DNA of 64,000 nucleotides from NCBI RefSeq assembly GCF_015143595.1, contig NZ_WYEU01000001.1, positions 1,178,001-1,242,000 on the forward strand, read 5' to 3'. A program made the translations under genes and the position numbers. The notes under the pieces are model-generated. The model saw nothing but the letters and a program-made list of their open reading frames with translations. It was not told where the DNA came from and did no database searches. Origin of the DNA: Sneathiella sp. P13V-1 (GTDB taxonomy: Bacteria > Pseudomonadota > Alphaproteobacteria > Sneathiellales > Sneathiellaceae). Shown piece by piece: positions 1 to 9,545 of the stretch; position 1 is the first letter of the stretch; the number at the start of each line of letters is the position of its first letter.

Positions 1-1
1 C

Positions 2-2392
2 CGCGAAATCCTTGAAATCGTAAAGCGCACCTACTGCAGCACCATCGGTGTAGAGTTCATGCACATTCAGGAGCCCGACCAGAAGGCGTGGATCCAGGAA
101 CGCATCGAAGGTCTCCATAAGGAAGTGACATTTACCCCGGAAGGTAAAGTTGCCATCCTGCGCAAACTGATTGAAACCGAAGGGTTCGAACATTTCCTCA
201 ACGTGAAGTACACGGGTACAAAGCGCTTTGGTCTGGATGGTGGTGAAGCCCTCATTCCAGCAATGGAAGGCGTGATCAAACGCGGCGGTCAGCTTGGCGT
301 TCAGGAAATTGTTCTGGGTATGCCTCACCGTGGTCGTCTGAATGTTCTGACCAACGTGATGGCAAAACCTTACCGTGCAGTATTCTCTGAATTTCAGGGC
401 AATCCAGCGAACCCGGAAGATGTTGAAGGCTCTGGTGACGTGAAGTATCACTTGGGTACATCTTCAGATCGTGAATTTGATGGCAATAACGTTCACCTGT
501 CCCTGACAGCGAACCCATCCCACCTTGAAGCGGTGAACCCGGTTGTTCTGGGTAAGGCGCGGGCGAAACAGGCACAAATCGGAAGTAATGTAGGTGGTAA
601 AGTCATGCCTTTACTGCTTCACGGTGATGCCGCTTTTGCCGGTCAGGGTATCGTGGCGGAGTGCTTTGGTCTGTCAGAGCTGAAAGGTTACCGTACTTCC
701 GGTACAATTCACTTCGTGGTGAATAACCAGATCGGCTTTACAACAAGTCCGAAATATTCCCGCTCCAGCCCGTATCCATCTGATGTGGGCAAGATGGTTC
801 AGGCACCTATTTTCCACGTGAACGGCGATGATCCTGAAGCGGTTTGTCACGTTGCCAAAATCGCTACCGAATTCCGTCAACAGTTTGAAATTGACGTTGT
901 TGTGGACATGTTCTGCTACCGTCGTCACGGCCATAACGAGGGCGATGAGCCTGCCTTCACACAGCCGCTGATGTACCGGACTATCGCACAGCATCCAACA
1001 ACGATGCAGATCTATGCCAAGAAACTGATCGAAGAAGGTACTGTTACTGAAGATCAGGTGGAAGGCTGGATCAAGGAATTCCGTGACTATCTTGAAAAGC
1101 AGTTTGAAACAGCCAACAGCTTCAAACCAAACAAAGCCGACTGGTTTGAGGGTCGCTGGCAAGGTTTCGAGCGGGCTGATCAGGGTGCGCGCCGCGGAAC
1201 AACTGCAGTTGATCTTGATATACTGAAATCCATTGGCGAGAAACTTTGCGAAGTTCCAGAAGGGCACAATGTTCACCGGACATTGCAGCGTGTTCTGAAG
1301 AACAAGCGCAAGATGATCGACACGGGTAAAGGTATTGACTGGGCAACAGCCGAAGCCTTGGCATTTGGTTCCCTCTTGAAAGAAGACTATCCGGTTCGCC
1401 TGTCCGGTCAGGATTGCGGCCGCGGTACTTTCTCTCAACGTCACTCAGTCTTTGTGGATCAGATGACAGAAGAACGTTATCTGCCGCTCAATAATCTTGG
1501 TGGTGAGCAGGCCCATTATGAAGTGATCGACAGTCTGCTGTCTGAAGCGGCTGTTCTGGGCTACGAATATGGCTACTCCCTAGCGGAACCAAAAGCATTG
1601 GTTCTTTGGGAAGCGCAGTTTGGTGACTTTGCCAACGGTGCACAGGTTCTGATCGACCAGTTCATCTCCAGTGGTGAAGCAAAATGGCTGCGTATGAGTG
1701 GTCTGGTGATGCTTCTACCGCACGGTTATGAAGGTCAGGGACCAGAGCACTCCTCAGCACGTCTGGAACGTTACCTGCAACTGTCTGCGGAAGATAACTG
1801 GCAAGTTGTGAACATCACGACACCAGCCAACTACTTCCACGCGCTGCGTCGTCAGATCCATCGTAAATTCCGTAAACCACTTGTGGTGATGACACCAAAA
1901 TCCCTGCTGCGTCATAAAGATGCGGTTTCCACACTGGAAGATATGGGGCCGGGGTCAACCTTCCACCGTGTTCTCTATGATAATGAGAAACTCTGTGAAG
2001 ATAAGGATGTGAAACGGATCGTGCTTTGCTCCGGTAAAGTTTACTACGATCTGAAAGCACGCCGCGACGAGATGAACCAGAAAGAAACTTTCTTCCTGCG
2101 CCTTGAGCAATTGTTCCCTTACCCGGAAGAAGCGCTCATGGAAGAGCTGAAACGCTTTACGCATGTGGAAGATATCGTCTGGTGTCAGGAAGAACCTAAG
2201 AATATGGGTGCCTGGAGCTTTATTGAACCTCAACTTGAAGAGACGTTCAAGAATGTTGGCATGAAGAAAGTAACACGTGCGCGCTATGCGGGTCGTGCGG
2301 CTTCTGCTGCAACAGCAACAGGTCTGCTGAAAGTTCATAACCGTCAGCAAGACGCCCTTGTAAATGATGCACTCGGTCTCAAATCCGAATAG
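2..2392 (+). CDS. sucA: 2-oxoglutarate dehydrogenase E1 component (5' end outside window)
   Basis: Thiamine-diphosphate-dependent E1 subunit of the 2-oxoglutarate dehydrogenase complex; decarboxylates 2-oxoglutarate and passes the succinyl group to the lipoyl arm of SucB in the TCA cycle (cytoplasm). The reading frame is open from base 2, and the first residues (REILEIVKRTYCSTIGVEFM) continue the conserved SucA core, so the ATG at 59 is internal. About 796 residues are visible and roughly 150-180 N-terminal residues are missing compared with the usual 930-980. Visible motifs include YHLGTSSD near residue 150, a cofactor-region GHNEGDEP near residue 313, and the C-terminal transketolase-like half with GPEHSSARLERYLQ. 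sucB starts 12 nt downstream behind a good Shine-Dalgarno sequence, so the three genes sucA-sucB-lpdA form one operon. Identity is certain; only the start is unseen. Confidence 0.97.
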   Translation, partial: REILEIVKRTYCSTIGVEFMHIQEPDQKAWIQERIEGLHKEVTFTPEGKVAILRKLIETEGFEHFLNVKYTGTKRFGLDGGEALIPAMEGVIKRGGQLGVQEIVLGMPHRGRLNVLTNVMAKPYRAVFSEFQGNPANPEDVEGSGDVKYHLGTSSDREFDGNNVHLSLTANPSHLEAVNPVVLGKARAKQAQIGSNVGGKVMPLLLHGDAAFAGQGIVAECFGLSELKGYRTSGTIHFVVNNQIGFTTSPKYSRSSPYPSDVGKMVQAPIFHVNGDDPEAVCHVAKIATEFRQQFEIDVVVDMFCYRRHGHNEGDEPAFTQPLMYRTIAQHPTTMQIYAKKLIEEGTVTEDQVEGWIKEFRDYLEKQFETANSFKPNKADWFEGRWQGFERADQGARRGTTAVDLDILKSIGEKLCEVPEGHNVHRTLQRVLKNKRKMIDTGKGIDWATAEALAFGSLLKEDYPVRLSGQDCGRGTFSQRHSVFVDQMTEERYLPLNNLGGEQAHYEVIDSLLSEAAVLGYEYGYSLAEPKALVLWEAQFGDFANGAQVLIDQFISSGEAKWLRMSGLVMLLPHGYEGQGPEHSSARLERYLQLSAEDNWQVVNITTPANYFHALRRQIHRKFRKPLVVMTPKSLLRHKDAVSTLEDMGPGSTFHRVLYDNEKLCEDKDVKRIVLCSGKVYYDLKARRDEMNQKETFFLRLEQLFPYPEEALMEELKRFTHVEDIVWCQEEPKNMGAWSFIEPQLEETFKNVGMKKVTRARYAGRAASAATATGLLKVHNRQQDALVNDALGLKSE

Positions 2393-2404
2393 GAAAGAAT
2401 TGAA

Positions 2405-3700
2405 ATGACTGTAGAAATTCGTGTTCCCGTACTGGGAGAATCAGTTACCGAAGCCACTGTTGGCCAATGGTTTAAACAGGTTGGTGACGCTGTTACCAAA
2501 GATGAGCCGATCCTTGAGTTGGAAACGGATAAGGTAACGCTTGAGGTCAATGCAACAGAAAGCGGTCGTCTGGCAGAAATCGTCGTTCCTGAAGGGGAAG
2601 ATGTTGAAGTGGGCGCCCTTCTGGGTCAGATCGCAGCTGGTGAAGCCGGTGCGGTGGCAGCTCCTGCTCCTAAAAAGGAAGAAGCGCCAGCGCCTGCCCC
2701 TGCAGCTCCGGCGCCAGCCGCGGCGGCACCTGCACCAGCGGCTCCTGCTCCAGCACCTGCAGCGCCAGTAGCATCCGGTCCTGCGGAAGTTCTGCCAGCG
2801 GCACAGAAACTGATTGATGAGAATAACCTGAACGTTGCCAACATTCGCGGTACCGGTAAAGACGGCCGTATCACTAAAGGCGACGTTCTGGAAGCTATGG
2901 AAAATGGCGGTGTTTCGCCAGCAGCCCCTGCACCAATTGCAGCGGCGGCCGCGGCCCCAGCTCCGGCGGCACCTGTTGCAACAGGCTCACGCACAGAAGC
3001 GGATCGTGAAGAGCGCGTGAAGATGACTCGCCTGCGTAAAAGCATTGCGACAAAATTGAAAGACGCTCAGAACACAGCAGCCATGCTGACCACTTATAAC
3101 GAAGTGGATCTGACAAACCTTCTGGCACTGCGGGCAAACTACAAAGATCAGTTTGAGAAGAAGCACGGCGTTCGCCTCGGCTTTATGTCTTTCTTCACAA
3201 AAGCCTGTATCTCCGCACTTCAGGAACTGCCTGCGGTTAATGCGGAAATTGAAGGCGATCACATCGTCTACAAAAACTACTACCACATTGGTGTGGCCGT
3301 CGGCACACCAAACGGTCTGGTGGTTCCAATTCTTCGCGATGCGGATCAGCTCAGCTTCGCTGGTGTTGAAAAAGGCATTGGTGAACTTGGCAAGAAAGCC
3401 CGCGATGGAAAACTTTCCATGGCGGACATGCAAGGCGGTACATTCACCATTTCCAATGGTGGTGTTTACGGCTCCTTGTTGTCTTCTCCAATTTTGAACG
3501 CCCCTCAGTCCGGTGTTCTTGGCATGCACAAAATTCAGGAACGTCCAATGGTAGTTGATGGAGAAATCCAGATCCGTTCCATGATGTATCTGGCCCTGTC
3601 TTATGACCACCGCATCATTGACGGTAAAGAGGCTGTGACATTCCTTGTTCGCGTGAAAGACGCACTGGAAGATCCACAACGCCTTCTGCTGGACGTTTAA
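2405..3700 (+). CDS. sucB: Dihydrolipoyllysine-residue succinyltransferase (E2 of 2-oxoglutarate dehydrogenase)
   Basis: Core E2 of the 2-oxoglutarate dehydrogenase complex; transfers succinyl from the lipoyl arm to CoA. The 431-residue protein has an N-terminal lipoyl domain with the lipoylated lysine in [11 protein letters not shown] near residue 43, an Ala/Pro-rich flexible linker (about 80-120), a peripheral subunit-binding domain with [17 protein letters not shown] (about 145-165), a second Ala/Pro linker (about 172-195), and the acyltransferase domain ending in the catalytic [12 protein letters not shown] motif near residue 400. The ATG is preceded by AGGAAAG. It lies between sucA and lpdA in the same orientation. 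The linker repeats are normal for the family. It is SucB rather than AceF (pyruvate E2) by context with sucA. Confidence 0.97.
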   Translation: MTVEIRVPVLGESVTEATVGQWFKQVGDAVTKDEPILELETDKVTLEVNATESGRLAEIVVPEGEDVEVGALLGQIAAGEAGAVAAPAPKKEEAPAPAPAAPAPAAAAPAPAAPAPAPAAPVASGPAEVLPAAQKLIDENNLNVANIRGTGKDGRITKGDVLEAMENGGVSPAAPAPIAAAAAAPAPAAPVATGSRTEADREERVKMTRLRKSIATKLKDAQNTAAMLTTYNEVDLTNLLALRANYKDQFEKKHGVRLGFMSFFTKACISALQELPAVNAEIEGDHIVYKNYYHIGVAVGTPNGLVVPILRDADQLSFAGVEKGIGELGKKARDGKLSMADMQGGTFTISNGGVYGSLLSSPILNAPQSGVLGMHKIQERPMVVDGEIQIRSMMYLALSYDHRIIDGKEAVTFLVRVKDALEDPQRLLLDV

Positions 3701-3730
3701 TTCTGATTTCTGTCCCTGAAGGGGGAGCTT

Positions 3731-5134
3731 ATGAGCGACGATACATTTGATCTGATTGTTGTCGGTGGTGGCCCGGGTGGCTATACCGCTGCTATTCGTG
3801 CCGCACAGCTTGGCATGAAAACAGCCTGTGTTGAAAAACGCGGTGCTCTTGGTGGTACATGTCTGAATGTGGGCTGTATCCCGTCAAAAGCACTTTTGAA
3901 ATCTTCTGAGCTTCTGGAAGAAGCGCAGCATGATTTTGAAAATCGCGGCATCATGGTTGGTTCCGTTAAGGTTGACCTTAAAAAAATGCTGGAACAGAAA
4001 GACACAACTGTTGATGGCCTGACACAGGGCATCGAGTTTCTGTTCAAGAAAAACAAAGTCACTTACATCAAAGGTCATGGTGAACTTCAAGGCGGTGGCC
4101 GTGTTGAAGTAACCGGTGAAGAGAACAAAGTGATCAAGGGCAAAAACATCCTGATCGCGACGGGATCTGAAGTGACACCTTTGCCAAATGTTGAAATTGA
4201 CGAAAAACAGATCGTTTCTTCAACAGGTGCTTTGGAACTTCCAAAAGTTCCAAAGAAGCTGATCGTGATTGGTGCAGGTGTTATCGGTCTTGAACTTGGT
4301 ACAGTGTGGCGCCGTCTGGGTGCTGAGGTTACTGTTGTTGAGTTTCTGGATCGTATTCTACCTGGAACTGACAACGAAGTTGCCAAAACAACGCAGCGTG
4401 TTCTGAAAAAGCAGGGCATGAAGTTTATGCTCGGCAAGAAAGTTACCGGCGCGAAAACAGCGAAATCTGGCGTAACTCTGACAGTGGAACCCTCCAAAGG
4501 TGGTGACGCAGAAGAGCTGAAAGCAGATGTGGTTCTGGTTGCCATAGGTCGCCGTCCTTTCACAAAAAATCTGGGTCTGGAAGATCTGGGTGTAGAACAG
4601 GACAAAGCGGGTCGGATCGTTGTGGACAGCCAGTTCAAATCCAGCGTTGATGGTGTTTATGCCATCGGTGATGTGATTGACGGGCCTATGCTTGCACATA
4701 AAGCGGAAGATGAAGGTGTTGTCTGTGTTGAAATGATGGCAGGTCAGAAACCTCATATCAATTACGACACAATCCCGGGTGTGATCTACACATGGCCGGA
4801 AGTTGCCACTGTCGGTAAGACAGAAGAGCAACTGAAAGAAGCCGGTGTTGAATATAACGTTGGTAAAGTTCCGTTCATGGCAAATAGCCGTGCACGTGCC
4901 AACGGTTTCACCGAAGGTTTCGCCAAAATTCTGGCGGACAAGAAAACAGACAAGGTTCTGGGTGTTCACATTATCGGCCCTGACGCCGGTACCGTGATCC
5001 ATGAATGTGTTCTGGCAATGGAATTCGGCGCTTCCTCCGAAGACATCGCGCGTACATGCCATGCGCATCCAACACTCAATGAAGCGGTTAAAGAAGCAGC
5101 ACTTGCGGTAGCAGGTCGGACGATTAATTCTTGA
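3731..5134 (+). CDS. lpdA: Dihydrolipoyl dehydrogenase (E3)
   Basis: FAD-dependent E3 subunit that reoxidises the dihydrolipoyl groups of 2-oxo acid dehydrogenase complexes with NAD+. The 467-residue protein has the FAD-binding [11 protein letters not shown] at residues 12-22, the redox-active disulfide in [16 protein letters not shown] near residues 40-55, the NAD-binding [10 protein letters not shown] near 180, the second FAD motif [16 protein letters not shown] near 310, and the C-terminal catalytic His-Glu pair in [15 protein letters not shown] near 445. Length and motifs are standard. The ATG follows GGGGGAG. It is the last gene of the sucAB operon and is closed by a strong hairpin terminator 27 nt after the stop. 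Confidence 0.97.
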   Translation: MSDDTFDLIVVGGGPGGYTAAIRAAQLGMKTACVEKRGALGGTCLNVGCIPSKALLKSSELLEEAQHDFENRGIMVGSVKVDLKKMLEQKDTTVDGLTQGIEFLFKKNKVTYIKGHGELQGGGRVEVTGEENKVIKGKNILIATGSEVTPLPNVEIDEKQIVSSTGALELPKVPKKLIVIGAGVIGLELGTVWRRLGAEVTVVEFLDRILPGTDNEVAKTTQRVLKKQGMKFMLGKKVTGAKTAKSGVTLTVEPSKGGDAEELKADVVLVAIGRRPFTKNLGLEDLGVEQDKAGRIVVDSQFKSSVDGVYAIGDVIDGPMLAHKAEDEGVVCVEMMAGQKPHINYDTIPGVIYTWPEVATVGKTEEQLKEAGVEYNVGKVPFMANSRARANGFTEGFAKILADKKTDKVLGVHIIGPDAGTVIHECVLAMEFGASSEDIARTCHAHPTLNEAVKEAALAVAGRTINS

Positions 5135-5161
5135 CCTTTCGTTCCAGAACGGAAAAATGAC

Positions 5162-5193
5162 AAGGGTCGACTTCGGTCGGCCCTTTTCTTTTT
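5162..5193 (+). terminator. Intrinsic terminator of sucAB-lpdA
   Basis: A 10-bp stem (AAGGGTCGAC pairing with GTCGGCCCTT, one G-U pair) closes on a TTCG tetraloop and is followed by the tract TTCTTTTT. It lies just after the lpdA stop and before the GST gene, so it ends the oxoglutarate dehydrogenase operon. Confidence 0.9.
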
Positions 5194-5218
5194 GTCCAAT
5201 CTAATCCTCAGGTGCTCA

Positions 5219-5827
5219 ATGAAATTCTGCTCAAGTCCTACCTCTCCTTTTGCCCGTAAAGCAATGGTGACTGCCCTTGAAAAGGGTGTTGATAATCAAT
5301 TGGAAATGGTCAGCCCGGATCTGACCGATGTTTTTAAAGGCATCAACCCATCCAATCCACTTGGTAAAATTCCAAGTCTTGAACTGGATGACGGCACAGT
5401 AATTTTTGATTCTATTGTGATCGCAGAATATCTGGACAGCATTTCTGATAGTCCCTCATTGTTTCCATCGGAACCAGCGGCTCGTGCCAAAACAATGACA
5501 TTGCACGCCCTTGCAAACGGGATGACAGATGCGGCTTTCACTCGTCGGTGGGGATCAACCATGTTGCCAGAAGACGAGCGCTCTCCTTCATGGAATGCCC
5601 GTCTGAAACTTGCAATTGATAAATCTTTGGATCAGCTGGAAGCTCAGATTGACGATTTCGCCGGTAAAGTAGATATTGCTGCCATCGCCATCGGGTGTGC
5701 GCTTGGGTATCTGGATTTCCGTTTCGCTGAAGAAAACTGGCGTGACGGTCATTCAAAACTGGCCGCATGGTATGAAGAGTTCGCCGCCCGTCCAAGCATG
5801 AAAGCCACGGTTCCACCGGAGGGCTAA
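5219..5827 (+). CDS. Glutathione S-transferase family protein
   Basis: Probable glutathione transferase of 202 residues; family members conjugate or reduce electrophiles with glutathione in the cytoplasm, and the substrate cannot be inferred. The N-terminal thioredoxin fold starts CSSPTSPFARK, where the Ser of the SPTSP stretch is in the position of the catalytic Ser/Cys. It is followed by the glutathione-binding NPLGKIPSL with its cis-proline, and the Glu/Asp-Ser region FDSIVIAEYL near residue 65. The C-terminal half (about 90-200) is the helical GST domain. I chose the ATG at 5219 because an in-frame TTG at 5192 lies inside the T tract of the upstream terminator. The MFS gene follows after 21 nt, so the two may be cotranscribed. 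Confidence 0.85.
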   Translation: MKFCSSPTSPFARKAMVTALEKGVDNQLEMVSPDLTDVFKGINPSNPLGKIPSLELDDGTVIFDSIVIAEYLDSISDSPSLFPSEPAARAKTMTLHALANGMTDAAFTRRWGSTMLPEDERSPSWNARLKLAIDKSLDQLEAQIDDFAGKVDIAAIAIGCALGYLDFRFAEENWRDGHSKLAAWYEEFAARPSMKATVPPEG

Positions 5828-5848
5828 TTCACGATATTGAGGGGGGAC

Positions 5849-7033
5849 ATGAAGCCTGCAAGTTTGATCACTGTTCTGTGTATTGCAGAAGTCCTGACCA
5901 TGACCCCCTTCGCCACCTTTCCGGCACTTCTTCCCTATTATTTTGAAGCGTGGCAGATCACTGGATCAGAAGCGGGCTGGGTCAACGGATCCTTCTTTTT
6001 GGGAATTACCCTGTTTGGGGTTTTTGCTTCCACTCTGACAGATCGAATTGACGCCCGTAAAATTGTCCTGTTTGGATTGTTTATGGCGCTTGTTGGTGCC
6101 ATCGGATTTGCTTTTTTTGCAGATGGATTTGTTACTTCTCTGCCCTGGCGCTTTATATCAGGGGCATCGCTGGCTTGCACTTACATGCCCGGTCTTCGGA
6201 TGCTGACGGATCGGTTGCAAGCAGCGTCTCATGCACGTGGGATTGCCTTCTACACCGCCTGTTTTTCAACAGGATCCGCGCTGTCTTTTCTTTTAATCGG
6301 ACAGGTGGAGACATGGCTTGGGGTAGAAGCGGCCGTAAACTCTGCCATATTCGGACCACCTGTTGCGTTAATCATGACGCTTCTTGTGACACGGTCCACA
6401 CCTCATCCCTCCCCAAGAGGGTGGCGGGAGCTTTTCAATTATCTGCCCGTCCTTAAAAACCGCAAATCCATGGGATATGTGGTCAGCTACTTCTGTCATT
6501 CGTGGGAATTGATGGCCATGCGGTCTTTCATCGTGGCGTTTCTGGCGTTTGCCGCGGTCAATAGCGCAGCGCCCGCTTGGATGGATGTAAGTGTTGTTGC
6601 GACCATTGTGATTTTTATGGGATTGCCTGCAAGTGTCATGGGGAACGAGTTGGCCCTTAAGATCGGACGAACACCTGCCATTCTCATTTTGATGATGACT
6701 GGATTTGCGCTTTCTATTCTGTTGGGCCTCTCCAGCGGATGGCCGTTTATGCTGGTGGCAGCCATCGCCATTCTCTACGGCACTTTCGTCACAGCCGATT
6801 CATCATCCATCACGTCAGGAGCTGTTCTGGCGGCCTCCTCGGATTCGCGGGGGTCCACCATGGCGGTTCATTCTTTCTTCGGATTTGCCGGGGCAATGCT
6901 GGGGCCGGTTGCCGCGGGTATCATTCTGGAAAGTGGAGGCGGGCATCAGGATGCCGGTGCATGGGCCATGGTTTTCATTTCCATGGGGGCGGTGTCCCTG
7001 ATTGGACCATTTGCCCTTCGAATGACACGTTGA
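5849..7033 (+). CDS. Major facilitator superfamily transporter
   Basis: Twelve-helix secondary transporter of about 394 residues in the inner membrane. Hydrophobic segments run through the whole protein, and the loop after helix 2 (TLTDRIDARKIVLFG) matches the MFS A-motif region, a D-R-x-x-R/K type signature. The overall layout resembles the drug-efflux/arabinose-exporter branch of MFS, but no substrate can be assigned. The ATG at 5849 is preceded by GAGGGGGG; an upstream in-frame TTG (5837) would place the Shine-Dalgarno inside the gene. The gene abuts the convergent xerC exactly, TGA on one strand meeting TGA on the other at 7033/7034, with no terminator between. Confidence 0.85.
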   Translation: MKPASLITVLCIAEVLTMTPFATFPALLPYYFEAWQITGSEAGWVNGSFFLGITLFGVFASTLTDRIDARKIVLFGLFMALVGAIGFAFFADGFVTSLPWRFISGASLACTYMPGLRMLTDRLQAASHARGIAFYTACFSTGSALSFLLIGQVETWLGVEAAVNSAIFGPPVALIMTLLVTRSTPHPSPRGWRELFNYLPVLKNRKSMGYVVSYFCHSWELMAMRSFIVAFLAFAAVNSAAPAWMDVSVVATIVIFMGLPASVMGNELALKIGRTPAILILMMTGFALSILLGLSSGWPFMLVAAIAILYGTFVTADSSSITSGAVLAASSDSRGSTMAVHSFFGFAGAMLGPVAAGIILESGGGHQDAGAWAMVFISMGAVSLIGPFALRMTR

Positions 7034-7966
7034 TCAGGATTTTGGGTGCGATTTGCGGTAAGTTTCCAGCAGCTTTTCCGTGTCCAGATCCGTGTATCGT
7101 TGTGTGATAGACAAGGACGCGTGGCCCAACAATTCCTGAATGGTTCGAAGATCGCCACCTGCGCCCAACAGATGGGTTGCGAAGCTGTGGCGAAGCGCAT
7201 GGGGAGTGGCTGTTTCAGGAAGACCCAGTTGCCGGCGCAGGTTTTGCAGTTTTTGTTGAACCTGCCGGGCACCTAAGCGGCCGCCTCTTTTCCCTCGAAA
7301 TAAGGGGTCCTCTGCTTCTTTTGAAAAAGGGAGAAGGGCAAGATGCTCTTCCATTGCGCTTAAAATCACAGGCAGGATGGGAACCAGACGCTCTTTACCG
7401 CCTTTCCCCACCAAAGACATGCTGTCCCCCTTCGGCCGATCTGAAATGTTGAGCGAAAGGGCCTCGTTAATGCGAAGGCCGGCACCGTAAAGCAGGGTGA
7501 AGAGGGCCACATCCTGTGCGATGACCCACTCATCGTCATCGGGGTTAAGCTCCAACGTCGCCAGCAGTTTTTTGCTATCCGCTTCGGTTAAGGGCCTTGG
7601 AAGGCTTGCCGGGATTTTTGGGGACCGCAGAGTTGAAAGGGCCGGGACGTGAATGATTTTGTCTTTTTCCAGTTTCTTGAAAAAGCTCTTTACGGAGGAG
7701 AGAACCCGTGCCAGAGAGCTTTGTGCCAGACCATCCCGTTTCCGCACCGCTAAAAAAGCACGAATGTCTGCGGCTTTTAAGGTGTTGAGATCCTCTAAGG
7801 AGAGTTCTTTCCCAAAATGACCGGATAGAAATCCCAGAAATTCTCGGACGTCTCGATCATAGGCTTCCAGCGTGTGGGGGCTGACCCTCTTTTCAAGGCG
7901 CAGCCAGTCTATCCATCGGACAAATGCCGCATCCAAAGTTGATGTCGAGGAGGCGGGTTCCGGCAT
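7034..7966 (-). CDS. xerC: Tyrosine recombinase XerC
   Basis: Site-specific tyrosine recombinase that with XerD resolves chromosome dimers at dif during division. The 310-residue protein has the N-terminal SAM-like core-binding domain (about 10-100, with RVSPHTLEAYDRDV) and the C-terminal catalytic domain. Catalytic residues are visible in order: Arg in GAGLRINEAL, Lys in GKGGKERLVP, the HxxR pair in HALRHSFATHLL, His in LLGHASL, and the nucleophile Tyr in ITQRYTDL near residue 290. Length is typical. The ATG at 7966 is chosen because a longer ORF start (TTG at 8035) would sit inside the upstream DUF484 gene, whose stop is 4 nt before this ATG. It forms an operon with DUF484, the usual alphaproteobacterial arrangement. 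Confidence 0.93.
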   Translation of the reverse strand: MPEPASSTSTLDAAFVRWIDWLRLEKRVSPHTLEAYDRDVREFLGFLSGHFGKELSLEDLNTLKAADIRAFLAVRKRDGLAQSSLARVLSSVKSFFKKLEKDKIIHVPALSTLRSPKIPASLPRPLTEADSKKLLATLELNPDDDEWVIAQDVALFTLLYGAGLRINEALSLNISDRPKGDSMSLVGKGGKERLVPILPVILSAMEEHLALLPFSKEAEDPLFRGKRGGRLGARQVQQKLQNLRRQLGLPETATPHALRHSFATHLLGAGGDLRTIQELLGHASLSITQRYTDLDTEKLLETYRKSHPKS

Positions 7967-7970
7967 GAGC

Positions 7971-8690
7971 TTACCCGGCGCCGTTTTCAATCCATAGGCG
8001 CAGAAGGGATTCAGTGCAGCTTGCGAAAAACTCAATCAGCTCTGTCCCCTGATCATAATGGAAATGATCTTTATCCCGGCTACCGATGCCGAGAATGGCC
8101 CCTGCTTGCAAAGCAGGAACATCAAGCCGAATAAGGCAATCGGAGCGAACCAGATCTTTCGCCGGTCCAAAGACGGCCTTTGATGTGGGGGCATCATCGC
8201 GCATGACGATCTTGTTCTCAGGCCAGTATACTCGATCCACGCTGCCCGCTTTCAGGCGTTGCAATCCCGTCATATCCGGAAAACGGATAGGGCTGTCTTC
8301 GATGCAAAGGGTGATCACATCAACTTCCAGAACATCAGGCAGGTCTTGCGTCAGGATATGAACAAATTGCCCGAAACTGGTGGCTTCCAGAATTTCGAGG
8401 ATGGAACGATGAACGATGCTTTGGGTATGCAGGTTCCCACGCGCGGCGGCAACCAGATCCCCTTGCAGGGATTTAAGATCCCGTGTTTCTTTTTGCAGCT
8501 TTTCCAGAAGAAAGGATTGCATATTTACAACCCCTTCTTCAGAAACACGGGCTTCTGGCAGGTTGGCAGCAAAAAGATCGTTATTTTCTGATAGGAAATC
8601 CGGGTTTTCTATCAGCCATTTACGTACCTGATCTTCCGTCAGTGACGTTTCAGCAGTTTTTGTTTCACTGATTTTACGATCTTTAGCCAC
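7971..8690 (-). CDS. DUF484 family protein
   Basis: A 239-residue DUF484 protein, a GAF-like fold family almost always encoded next to xerC in proteobacteria; its biochemical role is unknown. The N-terminal part contains the family hallmark VRKWLIENPDFLSENNDLF, followed by a coiled segment (MQSFLLEKLQKETRDLKSLQ) and the GAF-like domain (about 90-235, with GAILGIGSRDKDHFH). I place the start at the GTG at 8690, preceded by GAAGG at 8-nt spacing; the longer ORF begins with a TTG inside the transaldolase gene. It is cotranscribed with xerC, 4 nt apart, and probably follows transaldolase. A role in recombination or division is inferred from context only. Confidence 0.85.
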   Translation of the reverse strand: MAKDRKISETKTAETSLTEDQVRKWLIENPDFLSENNDLFAANLPEARVSEEGVVNMQSFLLEKLQKETRDLKSLQGDLVAAARGNLHTQSIVHRSILEILEATSFGQFVHILTQDLPDVLEVDVITLCIEDSPIRFPDMTGLQRLKAGSVDRVYWPENKIVMRDDAPTSKAVFGPAKDLVRSDCLIRLDVPALQAGAILGIGSRDKDHFHYDQGTELIEFFASCTESLLRLWIENGAG

Positions 8691-8706
8691 GGCGATCTGC
8701 CTTCTA

Positions 8707-9363
8707 TCAGAGGATTTTCTGACCAGATTTTTCCCAATCCGCCATAAAGGCGGCAAGGCCTTTATCTGTCAGCGGATGAGAGATCAGCTGTTTCAGAACC
8801 TGTGGTGGGATGGTGCAAACATCAGCGCCCATCAGACCTGCATTGACGATATGCATCGGGTTGCGGATGGAGGCCACAAGGACTTCGGTGTTCAGGTTCG
8901 TGTAGTTGTTATAGATCTGAACAATATCACCGATCAGGTTCATGCCATCCTGTCCGATGTCATCCAGACGACCAACGAATGGTGAGATATATGTGGCACC
9001 GGCTTTGGCCGCCAAAATCGCCTGCGCTGGTGAGAAGCACAAAGTGACGTTGACTTGCGTGCCCTGCTTTACCAGCTGTGAACATGTTTTAAGGCCGGCC
9101 ATTGTCAGCGGGACTTTCACGGCAACATTTTCGGCGATACCTGCAAGGCGTTTGCCTTCTTCCAGCATGGTTTCATAATCGGTGGCACCAACTTCGGCAC
9201 TTACCGGACCATCAACGATGTCACAGATTTCTTTGATGACTTCGATGAAATCACGGCCAGTTTTGGCAACAAGGGAGGGATTGGTTGTTACACCGTCCAG
9301 AAGACCCGTATCGGACAATTCGCGAATTTCTTCTGTATCTGCGGTATCTACAAAAAATTTCAT
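8707..9363 (-). CDS. tal: Transaldolase / fructose-6-phosphate aldolase family
   Basis: Small (218-residue) transaldolase of the FSA/TAL subfamily, a TIM-barrel enzyme that forms a Schiff base with a dihydroxyacetone unit in the non-oxidative pentose phosphate pathway. Visible motifs are [15 protein letters not shown] at the N-terminus, [13 protein letters not shown], the Schiff-base Lys83 in AVKVPLT, and [11 protein letters not shown] near residue 135. Length is that of the short family, not of the 320-residue TalB. Sequence alone does not tell transaldolase from fructose-6-phosphate aldolase; an alphaproteobacterial genome context favours transaldolase. It lies 16 nt upstream of the DUF484 start and is probably the first gene of a three-gene operon. 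Confidence 0.92.
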   Translation of the reverse strand: MKFFVDTADTEEIRELSDTGLLDGVTTNPSLVAKTGRDFIEVIKEICDIVDGPVSAEVGATDYETMLEEGKRLAGIAENVAVKVPLTMAGLKTCSQLVKQGTQVNVTLCFSPAQAILAAKAGATYISPFVGRLDDIGQDGMNLIGDIVQIYNNYTNLNTEVLVASIRNPMHIVNAGLMGADVCTIPPQVLKQLISHPLTDKGLAAFMADWEKSGQKIL

Positions 9364-9545
9364 TCTGCTATCTCTGCAATTTCGGGGGCATCAGCCATCC
9401 CGGATTATTCCACAGGCGCGCTGGTTTTCCATGTTGCTTCAGGAAACATTTGGCTCCGCCCACTTTATGGATTAGGAGTTGTAACAGCATATGCCCTCAA
9501 CGCAACTTCTAAAATTACTGTAGCAAAGGCCTGACTTAAAGCAAC

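Noticed and set aside
674-1444. 256-codon open frame on the minus strand within sucA
   Set aside because: Lies wholly antisense to the strongly conserved sucA, has no ribosome binding site or recognisable domain, and reflects codon bias of the sense gene. Similar shadows inside lpdA, sucB, atpA, atpD and putA were dropped for the same reason.
2626-3045. Ala/Gly-rich antisense ORF and apparent tandem repeats in sucB
   Set aside because: The repeats encode the normal Ala/Pro linkers of the E2 subunit; the antisense frame is a mirror of that low complexity.
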